In this document: positions 1 through 4,780 of the stretch, piece after piece
Position numbering within the stretch: position 1 is the stretch's first letter
How the letters are laid out: each line of letters begins with the position of its first letter
DNA from: Actinomycetota bacterium
GTDB taxonomy: Bacteria; Actinomycetota; Actinomycetes; Propionibacteriales; Nocardioidaceae
Direction of reading: 5' to 3'
NCBI GenBank assembly: GCA_009702305.1
Contig: WLIH01000185.1
Location: forward strand, 1 to 6,056
DNA length: 6,056 nt
Translations under genes and position numbers: made by a program
The notes under the pieces: model-generated
The model's database searches: none
What the model saw: only the letters and a program-made list of their open reading frames with translations
What the model was told of the DNA's origin: nothing

Positions 1-924
1 GAACTGCGCCTCGAGCTCCTGGATGATCTTGCCGTTGCCGCGCACCGGGCCGTCGAGCTGCTGCAGGTTGCAGTTGACGACGAAGACCAGGTTGTCGAGC
101 TCCTCGCGCGCAGGCAGGCTGATCGCGCCCAGCGACTCGGGCTCGCCCATCTCGCCGTCGCCCAGGAACGCCCAGACCTTCTGGTCGCTGGTGTCCTTGA
201 TGCCGCGGTTGTGCAGGTAGCGGTTGAAGCGGGCCTGGTAGATCGAGTTGAGGGCGGTCAGGCCCATCGAGACGGTCGGGAACTCCCAGAAGTCCGACAT
301 CAGGCGCGGGTGGGGGTACGACGGCAGGCCCTTGCCCGGACCGTGCTGCACCTCCTGGCGGAAGTTGAGCAGCTGCTGCTCGGTGAGCCGGCCCTCGAGG
401 TAGGCACGGGCGTAGATGCCGGGCGAGGCGTGGCCCTGGATGAAGATCTGGTCGCCGCCGCCGGGGTGGTCCTTGCCGCGGAAGAAGTGGTTGAAGCCGA
501 CCTCGTAGAGGCTCGCCGACGACTGGTACGTCGCGATGTGGCCGCCGACCTCCAGGCCCTTGCGGTTGGCGTCGGAGACCATGACGGCGGCGTTCCACCG
601 GATGAAGGCGCGGATGCGACGCTCCACGTCCTCGTCGCCGGGGAACCACGGCTCGCGCTCGGGCGGGATGGTGTTGATGTAGTCGGTGCTGCGCAGGGCC
701 GGCACCCCGACCTGCATCTCGCGCGCCCGCTCGAGCAGGCGCAGCATGACGTAGCGGGCTCGGCCGCGACCGCGCTCCTCGATCAGCGCGTCGAACGAGT
801 CGAGCCAGTCGTGGGTCTCGTCAGGGTCGATGTCCGGCAGCTGGGTGGGCAGTCCCTCGTGGATGACCGTCGCGGTGGCGACGGGGCGGGGCGTGCCTGA
901 AGGGGTGGATGTTTCCTCGGTCAC
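1..924 (-). CDS. aceE: Pyruvate dehydrogenase E1 component, homodimeric type (N-terminal 308 residues, 3' end outside window)
   Basis: This is the thiamine-diphosphate-dependent E1 subunit of the cytosolic pyruvate dehydrogenase complex. It decarboxylates pyruvate and acetylates the lipoyl group of E2. The 308 visible residues align along their length with AceE as I know it from Mycobacterium and E. coli: DIDPDET near residue 31, STDYINTIP at 79-86, [10 protein letters not shown] at 91-100, [20 protein letters not shown] at 127-146 and [15 protein letters not shown] at 155-169. The ThDP/Mg site is [10 protein letters not shown] at 255-264 with NCN at 284-286, followed by [16 protein letters not shown]. 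The family is about 900 residues, so roughly two thirds lie beyond base 1. The GTG start at 924-922 is chosen because no other start gives a family-like N terminus before an internal Met near residue 60. There is no obvious Shine-Dalgarno sequence before it. One oddity is Gly260, where the E. coli and mycobacterial proteins have Asp as I recall. The identification is very secure. Confidence 0.97.
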   Translation of the reverse strand, partial: MTEETSTPSGTPRPVATATVIHEGLPTQLPDIDPDETHDWLDSFDALIEERGRGRARYVMLRLLERAREMQVGVPALRSTDYINTIPPEREPWFPGDEDVERRIRAFIRWNAAVMVSDANRKGLEVGGHIATYQSSASLYEVGFNHFFRGKDHPGGGDQIFIQGHASPGIYARAYLEGRLTEQQLLNFRQEVQHGPGKGLPSYPHPRLMSDFWEFPTVSMGLTALNSIYQARFNRYLHNRGIKDTSDQKVWAFLGDGEMGEPESLGAISLPAREELDNLVFVVNCNLQQLDGPVRGNGKIIQELEAQF

Positions 925-957
925 CCGGTCATCGTTGCACGGGGTGGAGCGGGGGAA

Positions 958-963
958 AATCTA
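958..963 (-). promoter_or_regulatory. Candidate -10 hexamer for aceE (TAGATT)
   Basis: Read on the minus strand, TAGATT fits the TANNNT form of actinobacterial -10 boxes. It would start transcription near base 951, about 27 bases before the aceE GTG. I see no good -35 hexamer 17-18 bases upstream, so an activator would be needed, or the call is wrong. The TAGNNT form recurs in other gaps of this window (1576, 3780, 3872). Confidence 0.27.
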
Positions 964-989
964 CCGGTGAGTACGTCCGGATGCCGGTG

Positions 990-1001
990 GCAAGCGCTTG
1001 C
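990..1001. promoter_or_regulatory. Perfect 12-base palindrome, candidate operator
   Basis: GCAAGCGCTTGC is its own reverse complement, with a central CG step. It lies in the divergent gap between aceE and the DUF3052 gene. An even-length palindrome with central CG is the usual shape of LacI-family operators. The GCAA/TTGC half-sites also loosely resemble RamB sites, and RamB is a known regulator of aceE in Corynebacterium glutamicum. Its centre lies about 44 bases upstream of the start site implied by the proposed aceE -10, a position suited to an activator. The binding protein is unknown and the role is inferred from position and symmetry only. Confidence 0.4.
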
Positions 1002-1101
1002 AACGGCCTCTCGTCGGAGCGGCTGAGGTTGCGCAGGCACGGCATCTCCGCTGGACTAAGCCCACCTCGGCGCCACCCGGCGCCGATCTCGACGTACGGC
1101 T

Positions 1102-1106
1102 GGAGG
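1102..1106 (+). promoter_or_regulatory. Ribosome binding site deciding the DUF3052 start
   Basis: GGAGG lies five bases before the GTG at 1112. It favours that GTG over the earlier in-frame TTG at 998, which would add 38 residues of low-complexity, unfamily-like sequence and run through the palindrome. Confidence 0.8.
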
Positions 1107-1111
1107 ACTCA

Positions 1112-1555
1112 GTGAGCTCGACCGCGGGTGGCGGGTCCACCCAGACAGGACCCCAGGACAGCGGCCCGGCCGCTCGGCTCGGCCTCTCCTCCGGCATGGT
1201 GGTCCAAGAGCTCGGCTGGGACAACGACACCGACGACGACCTGCGGATCGCGATCGAGGACGCCATCGACGCCGACATGGTGGACGGCGACTACGGCAAC
1301 GTCGTCGACGCCGTGCTGCTGTGGTGGCGCTCCGAGGACGGCGACCTCGTCGACGGGCTCGTCGACTCGCTGACCGACCTGGTCGGCGGCGGCTCGATCT
1401 GGGTGCTCACGCCCAAGGTCGGTCGTCCGAACGCCGTCGACGCCGCCGACATCGCCGAGGCCGCGCCGATCGCCGGCCTGTCGCAGACCACGACGGCAGC
1501 GGTCAGCAAGGACTGGGCCGCGACGCGACTGGTCGCTCCCAAGACGTTGGCCTGA
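1112..1555 (+). CDS. DUF3052 family protein, function unknown
   Basis: This gene encodes a small cytosolic protein of 147 residues, close to the usual DUF3052 length. No signal peptide or membrane segment is visible. After a flexible Ser/Gly/Thr-rich N terminus (1-22) comes a conserved-looking core: LGLSSGMVVQELGWDND (23-39), a strongly acidic stretch around 36-60, VVDAVLLWWRSEDGDLVDGL (64-83), then GGSIWVLTPKVGRP (92-105) and a C-terminal part ending in TTTAAVSKDWAATRLVAPK (126-144). The pattern recalls Mycobacterium tuberculosis Rv2239c and its actinobacterial relatives, which also sit beside aceE. The biochemical role of the family is not known to me. It is divergent from aceE, and the shared 187-base gap may regulate both. 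Start: GTG with GGAGG at good spacing. Family assignment is fairly sure and function is open. Confidence 0.88.
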   Translation: MSSTAGGGSTQTGPQDSGPAARLGLSSGMVVQELGWDNDTDDDLRIAIEDAIDADMVDGDYGNVVDAVLLWWRSEDGDLVDGLVDSLTDLVGGGSIWVLTPKVGRPNAVDAADIAEAAPIAGLSQTTTAAVSKDWAATRLVAPKTLA

Positions 1556-1581
1556 CGCTCTCAGGGGTGGCGCCCTAGTCT
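1552..1581 (+). promoter_or_regulatory. Candidate promoter for the ligase-ahpE unit
   Basis: CTGACG (1552-1557, four of six matches to TTGACA) is followed after 18 bases by TAGTCT (1576-1581, TANNNT). Transcription would begin near 1588, giving a leader of about 37 bases before the GTG at 1625. The -35 overlaps the DUF3052 stop codon. The 69-base gap and absence of a hairpin mean read-through from the DUF3052 gene is equally possible. Confidence 0.33.
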
Positions 1582-1624
1582 CTCCCTGCCCGACCGCACC
1601 TCCCCAGATCGGACCAGCCCTGTC

Positions 1625-3256
1625 GTGTTCCAGAAGATCCTGACCGGCGCTGCCGCTGCCGGCACCAGTGCGAAGGTGCTGGGCCGGGCCGGCATCATCC
1701 GCCCCTACTCGCCGGTCGTCCTGGCCAAGCTCGCCAAGACGCTCAAGGACTGGGGTCCCGGTCCGGCCGGCGGCTTCGCATCGCTGGCGATCCGCTCGCC
1801 CCACGGCATCGGGATCATCGACGAGCTCGGTGAGCTGACCTTCGCCGAGATGCAGGCCCGCTCCAACGCGTTGGCGCGAGGCCTCGCCGCGCTGGGCGTG
1901 GGGGAGGGCGACGGCGTCGCGATCATGTGCCGCAACCACCGCGGCTTCATCGACGCCACCAACGCCGCGGCCAAGCTCGGCGCCGACATCCTCTACCTCA
2001 ACACCGCCTTCGCCGGCCCGCAGCTGGTCGAGGTGCTCGAGCGCGACAAGCCGGCCGTCGTCGTCTACGACGAGGAGTTCGCCGGGCTGGTCGGCAAGGC
2101 CGACGTCGCGCACCGGGTGATCGGCTGGACCGACTCCGAGAGCCACGACGTCGAGACGATCGAGAGCCTGATCGCCGCCCACGACTCCGCCGACCTGACG
2201 CCGCCGCAGCGGCACGCCCGGATCGTGATCCTGACCTCCGGCACCACCGGCACGCCGAAGGGAGCCCCGCGCAGCGAGGCCGGCGTGGACGCCGCCGTGT
2301 CCCTGCTCTCCGGGCTGCCCCTGCGCTACGGCTGGCGCACCCACATCGCCGCGCCGCTCTTCCACACCTGGGGCTTCGGCCACCTGGCGCTGTCGATGCT
2401 GCTGGGCTCCACCATCGTGCTGCGGCGTCGCTTCGACCCGGAGTCGTGCCTCGAGGTCGTCCAGCAGGAGAAGTGCCAGTCCGTCGTGGTCATCCCGGTC
2501 ATGCTGCAGCGGATCCTCGCCCTGCCGCAGGAGACCCAGGACGCCTACGACCTGTCCCTGGTCGAGGTGGTCGCCTCCTCCGGCTCGGCCCTGCCCGGCG
2601 ACCTCGCGCTCACCTGGATGGACCAGTTCGGCGACAACCTCTACAGCACCTACGGGTCGACCGAGGTCGCGTACGCCGCCATCGCCGGGCCCCGCGACCT
2701 GCGCGCCGCGCCCTCCTCCGCCGGCCACCCGCCGTACGCCACCGTCGTGAAGATCCTCGACGCCGGCGGCAAGGAGGTCCCGGCCGGTGAGTCGGGTCGC
2801 ATCTTCGTCGGCAACGGACTGCTCTTCGAGGGCTACACCGGCGGCGGCCACAAGGAGATCGTGGACGGGCTGATGTCGTCCGGCGACATGGGCCGCTTCG
2901 GCGAGGACGGACGGCTCTACGTCGAGGGCCGCGACGACGACATGATCGTCTCCGGTGGGGAGAACGTCTTCCCGCAGGAGGTCGAGGACTGCCTGGCTCG
3001 CCACCAGGCGGTCGTCGAGGTGGCCGCGATCGGTGTCGACGACGCGGAGTTCGGCAAGCGGCTGCGGGCCTTCGTGGTGCTGCGCGAGGGAGCCTCGGTG
3101 GGCGACGACGAGCTGAAGGGCTGGGTCAGGGAGAACCTCGCGCGCTACAAGGTGCCGCGCGAGATCGTCTTCCTCGACGAGCTGCCCCGCAACGCCACGG
3201 GCAAGGTGCTCAAGCGCGAGCTGCCCAAGGACGACTCCGAGGACAGCTCCGCGTGA
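1625..3256 (+). CDS. Acyl-CoA synthetase / AMP-dependent ligase, FadD (FadD12/FadD2-like)
   Basis: This is an ANL-superfamily enzyme of 543 residues that should activate a carboxylic acid, probably a fatty acid, with ATP to an acyl-adenylate and then a CoA thioester. Visible core motifs are A3 P-loop TSGTTGTPKG (204-213), A4 PLFHTWG (244-250), A5 YGSTE (343-347), A7 SGD (419-421), A8 hinge GRDDDMIVSGGENVFPQEVE (435-454) and A10 PRNATGK with the catalytic Lys527. All key residues appear intact. The N terminus, ARAGIIRPYSP-like around 20-30 with WGPGPAGG at 43-50, resembles the mycobacterial FadD12/FadD2 branch as I remember it; substrate length cannot be read from sequence. The GTG start follows a weak purine stretch. 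The stop overlaps the next start as GTGA, so the two are probably co-translated. Dicarboxylate or aromatic acid substrates remain possible. Confidence 0.93.
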   Translation: MFQKILTGAAAAGTSAKVLGRAGIIRPYSPVVLAKLAKTLKDWGPGPAGGFASLAIRSPHGIGIIDELGELTFAEMQARSNALARGLAALGVGEGDGVAIMCRNHRGFIDATNAAAKLGADILYLNTAFAGPQLVEVLERDKPAVVVYDEEFAGLVGKADVAHRVIGWTDSESHDVETIESLIAAHDSADLTPPQRHARIVILTSGTTGTPKGAPRSEAGVDAAVSLLSGLPLRYGWRTHIAAPLFHTWGFGHLALSMLLGSTIVLRRRFDPESCLEVVQQEKCQSVVVIPVMLQRILALPQETQDAYDLSLVEVVASSGSALPGDLALTWMDQFGDNLYSTYGSTEVAYAAIAGPRDLRAAPSSAGHPPYATVVKILDAGGKEVPAGESGRIFVGNGLLFEGYTGGGHKEIVDGLMSSGDMGRFGEDGRLYVEGRDDDMIVSGGENVFPQEVEDCLARHQAVVEVAAIGVDDAEFGKRLRAFVVLREGASVGDDELKGWVRENLARYKVPREIVFLDELPRNATGKVLKRELPKDDSEDSSA

Positions 3257-3717
3257 GCGGTCTCGAGCTCGGCGGGCCTGCGCCCGACTTCACCCTGCGC
3301 GACCAGTTCGGCCAGGACGTCACCCTGTCGTCGTACCGCGGGTCCAAGGCGGTCGTGCTGCTGTTCTATCCCTACGCGTTCTCCGGGGTGTGCACCGGCG
3401 AGATGGCTGGCGTCCGCGACCGGCTCGCGGAGTTCATGACCTTCGACACCGAGGTGCTGGCGATCTCCTGCGATCCGATGTTCTCGCTGCGCGCCTTCTC
3501 CGACGCCGACGGTCTCAACTTCCCGCTGCTCTCGGACTTCTGGCCGCACGGCGAGGTCGCTCGCGCCTACGACGTCTTCGACGAGCGCAACGGGTGCCCG
3601 CGGCGCTCGTCGTACGTCGTCGACCGCGAGGGCATGGTGCGCTGGGCCGTGCACAACGCGATGCCCCAGGGCCGCGACCTCGACGAGCACCTGCGCCAGC
3701 TCGCCGCCGTGGTCTAG
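3253..3717 (+). CDS. ahpE: AhpE-type peroxiredoxin
   Basis: This is a thiol peroxidase of 154 residues that should reduce hydroperoxides in the cytosol. It has the thioredoxin-fold peroxiredoxin signature: APDFTLRDQFG (10-20), PYAFSGVC (40-47) with Pro40, Ser44 and peroxidatic Cys47, FPLLSDFWPHG (90-100) and RRSSYVVDREG (117-127), whose Arg118 matches the conserved active-site Arg. The LLSDFWPHG segment and overall length match Mycobacterium tuberculosis AhpE closely, which is a one-Cys enzyme recycled by mycoredoxin or mycothiol. Unlike that enzyme, this one has two further cysteines, Cys73 (AISCDP) and Cys115 (NGCPRR). There is no Cys at the position five residues after Cys47 that BCP-type enzymes use to resolve. 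The GTG start overlaps the ligase stop by four bases, suggesting translational coupling. Class assignment is secure; the symbol rests on resemblance and on the aceE/DUF3052 neighbourhood. Confidence 0.92.
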   Translation: MSGLELGGPAPDFTLRDQFGQDVTLSSYRGSKAVVLLFYPYAFSGVCTGEMAGVRDRLAEFMTFDTEVLAISCDPMFSLRAFSDADGLNFPLLSDFWPHGEVARAYDVFDERNGCPRRSSYVVDREGMVRWAVHNAMPQGRDLDEHLRQLAAVV

Positions 3718-3746
3718 GCCGTTCGCCGATTTCGACGCGGAATTGC

Positions 3747-3766
3747 CCCGACCTCACCCGGTCGGG
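3747..3766 (+). terminator. Hairpin after ahpE, probable terminator
   Basis: CCCGACC and GGTCGGG form a perfect 7-bp stem with a 6-base loop (TCACCC), starting 30 bases after the ahpE stop. There is no T-run after it, which is common for actinobacterial terminators. An alternative 5-bp stem (CACCC with GGGTG, 3755-3768) is mutually exclusive with it. Confidence 0.5.
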
Positions 3767-3779
3767 TGGAGCCGCTGCC

Positions 3780-3785
3780 TAGACT
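3780..3785 (+). promoter_or_regulatory. Candidate -10 hexamer (TAGACT) before a strong hairpin
   Basis: TAGACT fits TANNNT and would place a start of transcription at about 3791-3792, at the foot of the 15-bp hairpin that follows. No convincing -35 is present. It may initiate a short structured transcript or read on into tRNA-Val; it may also be chance. Confidence 0.25.
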
Positions 3786-3792
3786 CGGTGGT

Positions 3793-3830
3793 GTTGAACC
3801 GCTGGTGACCCGAGACGCCAGCGGTTCAAC
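3793..3830. terminator. 15-bp hairpin between ahpE and tRNA-Val (terminator or structured RNA)
   Basis: Thirteen bases, GTTGAACCGCTGG (3793-3805), are exactly complementary to CCAGCGGTTCAAC (3818-3830). A G-U and a G-C pair extend the stem to 15 bp around an 8-base loop, ACCCGAGA (3808-3815). The following TTCCATTT is pyrimidine-rich for this genome, so a plus-strand terminator is the simplest reading, perhaps a second one for the ligase-ahpE unit. The loop bases CCCGA can also pair with TCGGG at 3838-3842, which leaves a regulatory or small-RNA role possible. Confidence 0.6.
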
Positions 3831-3840
3831 TTCCATTTCG

Positions 3841-3858
3841 GGCCCGTGCGGCCCGTGC
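3841..3858. repeat. Tandem 9-base direct repeat
   Basis: GGCCCGTGC occurs twice with no gap, at 3841-3849 and 3850-3858, just upstream of the tRNA-Val -10 candidate and covering where its -35 would be expected. It could be a slippage product or a protein site; nothing in the sequence decides. Confidence 0.7.
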
Positions 3859-3871
3859 CGGCTGCCTCCTC

Positions 3872-3877
3872 TAGGCT
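3872..3877 (+). promoter_or_regulatory. Candidate -10 hexamer for tRNA-Val (TAGGCT)
   Basis: TAGGCT fits TANNNT. The implied start near 3884 gives a leader of about 7 bases before the tRNA, a typical distance for a stand-alone tRNA gene. No clear -35 is visible at 17-18 bases. Confidence 0.35.
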
Positions 3878-3890
3878 GGTCCACCGTCCC

Positions 3891-3962
3891 GGGCGTGTAG
3901 CTCAGCGGTAGAGCCCCTCGCTTACAACGAGGTGGTCGGGGGTTCGATCCCCTCCGCGCCCA
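3891..3962 (+). tRNA. tRNA-Val (anticodon UAC)
   Basis: All four arms fold. The acceptor stem is GGGCGTG with CGCGCCC (one G-U). The D arm is GCTC/GAGC with AGCGGTA in the loop. The anticodon stem is CCTCG/CGAGG with loop CTTACAA, giving anticodon TAC at 3923-3925, which reads GUA valine codons. The variable loop is TGGTC. The T stem is GGGGG/CCCTC (one G-U) with loop TTCGATC. The discriminator is A3962. The next bases are CCG, so the CCA tail is not encoded and must be added enzymatically. The gene is intact. I see no repeated copy of its 3' end nearby, so there is no sign of an integrated element here. Confidence 0.97.
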
Positions 3963-4033
3963 CCGTCGGCCTGCCACGCCGTCCCGAGGTCGGATTTCGA
4001 CCACGTAACAACTTCGTCAACTCTGGGCCCGAG

Positions 4034-4063
4034 TTGGGAGGCTCCTTTGCTTTCTGCCATAGT
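4034..4063 (+). promoter_or_regulatory. Candidate promoter for the secreted-protein gene
   Basis: TTGGGA (4034-4039, four of six to TTGACA) is followed after 18 bases by CATAGT (4058-4063, four of six to TATAAT), and TGC directly precedes the -10 as in extended -10 promoters. Transcription would begin near 4070, with a leader of about 50 bases. The same bases can form a weak GGGCC/GGCTC stem (4025-4044) followed by TTTGCTTT, which could instead be the tRNA terminator. The TAGATT at 4105 is too close to the ATG and its ribosome site to be this gene's -10. Confidence 0.37.
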
Positions 4064-4110
4064 CGGTCGGGTTACACCCGTACACCGGCCCTCAGGTCGG
4101 CGCGTAGATT

Positions 4111-4114
4111 GGAG
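4111..4114 (+). promoter_or_regulatory. Ribosome binding site deciding the 4122 start
   Basis: GGAG lies seven bases before ATG 4122. It supports that start over an in-frame upstream TTG at 4047, which would add 25 residues ahead of the signal sequence. Confidence 0.65.
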
Positions 4115-4121
4115 ACTCGGG

Positions 4122-4706
4122 ATGACCTCTGTCAGAGATGTATCACTACGAAGCGTGGGCGGTCTGCTGGCCCTCGTGCTGGTCGGATCGGGCGTCGGTG
4201 TCGTCTACGCCAACACCAGCGCCGATGAGCTCGCCGCCGGCGCCAGCACCGGCACGAGCACCGGGACCGGCACCGGCACCGGGACCGGCACCCCGTCGGA
4301 GCCCGAGGTCGACAAGAACGGCATCCGGATCGACCTCAAGCCCGGCCGTCGTCAGGTCGCGGGATTCTCCCTCAACGGCAAGCTGATCTCCGGGACCGTC
4401 GTGCCGACCAAGTCCGTCTACCGCAAGATCACGGCGCAGTTCTCGCCCACCTCGGGCAAGGCCGCCGGCCGGGCCAAGATCACGCGCAGCGTCTTCGCGC
4501 GCGGCGAGCGGGTCGCCAAGTTCAGCGTCGACAAGTACGGCCACCTGCGCTTCAGCACGCGGAAGGTAGATCCGCTGCTCGGCAGCATCGGCAAGGTCAG
4601 CGAGAAGGTCACCTTCAAGCTGACCTTCAAGCGCACGCAGAAGGTCAAGGGCGAGCTGGTCACCAAGACCCTCACCGTGACGGCGAAGACGCCGTTCAAG
4701 TACTGA
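4122..4706 (+). CDS. Secreted or membrane-anchored basic protein with Thr-Gly linker, function unknown
   Basis: I do not recognise a family for this protein of 194 residues. Residues 1-30 look like a Sec signal peptide or single anchor: a short basic start (Arg5, Arg10), a hydrophobic core GGLLALVLVGSGVGVV (13-28), and VYA at 28-30 as a possible signal-peptidase site. Residues 41-58 form a Thr-Gly repeat linker, encoded by an ACCGGN hexamer repeat, of a kind that can be O-mannosylated in actinobacteria. Residues 62-194 are a basic, Lys/Arg-rich domain without cysteines, with alternating patterns suggesting beta strands (for example EKVTFKLTFKR 161-171 and KTLTVTAKTPFKY 182-194). No lipobox or sorting signal is visible. 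It is an outer-surface protein by inference. The positive charge would suit binding to teichoic or other anionic wall polymers, but that is speculation. It faces the convergent HAD-UbiA gene across a strong hairpin and stands alone on its strand after tRNA-Val. Confidence 0.85.
   Translation: MTSVRDVSLRSVGGLLALVLVGSGVGVVYANTSADELAAGASTGTSTGTGTGTGTGTPSEPEVDKNGIRIDLKPGRRQVAGFSLNGKLISGTVVPTKSVYRKITAQFSPTSGKAAGRAKITRSVFARGERVAKFSVDKYGHLRFSTRKVDPLLGSIGKVSEKVTFKLTFKRTQKVKGELVTKTLTVTAKTPFKY
4248..4292 (+). repeat. In-frame ACCGGN hexamer repeat encoding Thr-Gly linker
   Basis: Roughly seven copies of ACCGGC or ACCGGG (one variant ACGAGC) encode Thr43 to Thr57. Because the unit is six bases, gain or loss of copies would change linker length without a frameshift. 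Confidence 0.85.
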
Positions 4707-4717
4707 GCGTCGCACCA

Positions 4718-4774
4718 CGCACGACCTGAGGGGCCGATCCCGCTGCAGAGCGGGGTCGGCCCCTCGGTCGTGTG
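4718..4774. terminator. Long bidirectional terminator hairpin between convergent genes
   Basis: An uninterrupted 17-bp stem (4728-4744 with 4749-4765, one G-U) closes a GCAG tetraloop. Beyond a single bulged T4727, CACGACC (4720-4726) pairs with GGTCGTG (4766-4772), and a G-U and a C-G pair extend it to about 26 bp. It lies 11 bases after the stop of the secreted-protein gene and ends 6 bases before the stop of the opposing gene. Neither side has a T-run. Position and symmetry make a shared terminator the natural reading. Confidence 0.88.
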
Positions 4775-4780
4775 CCGGTC

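Noticed and set aside
211..900. Plus-strand open frame opposite aceE
   Set aside because: The minus strand encodes unmistakable AceE over the whole stretch; the plus frame is low-complexity.
998..1111. N-terminal extension of the DUF3052 gene to an upstream TTG
   Set aside because: The TTG has no ribosome site, the extension is not family-like and it overlaps the palindrome; GTG 1112 has a perfect GGAGG.
1927..2790. Second plus-strand frame inside the ligase gene
   Set aside because: Arg/Pro/Ala-rich shadow in another frame of a well-conserved enzyme gene.
1109..3004. Long minus-strand open frame opposite the DUF3052 and ligase genes
   Set aside because: It is a high-GC shadow: low-complexity Gly/Val/Arg/Asp composition, no domain, and the opposite strand encodes two proteins with clear family motifs.
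3891..3962. tRNA-Val as an attachment site of an integrated element
   Set aside because: No second copy of the tRNA 3' end, no integrase and no shift in gene character on either side within the window.
3988..4002. GGTCG-GATTT-CGACC dyad as tRNA terminator
   Set aside because: Only five base pairs and no T-run after it; too weak to list as a feature.
3714..4004. Minus-strand open frame containing SNPRPPRCKRGALPLSYTP
   Set aside because: That peptide is the familiar spurious translation of the strand opposite a tRNA; here it is simply antisense tRNA-Val.
3932..4228. Plus-strand open frame starting within tRNA-Val (MVGGSIPSAPT)
   Set aside because: It starts inside the tRNA T-arm region and lacks a ribosome site; the adjacent real gene uses another frame with GGAG before its ATG.
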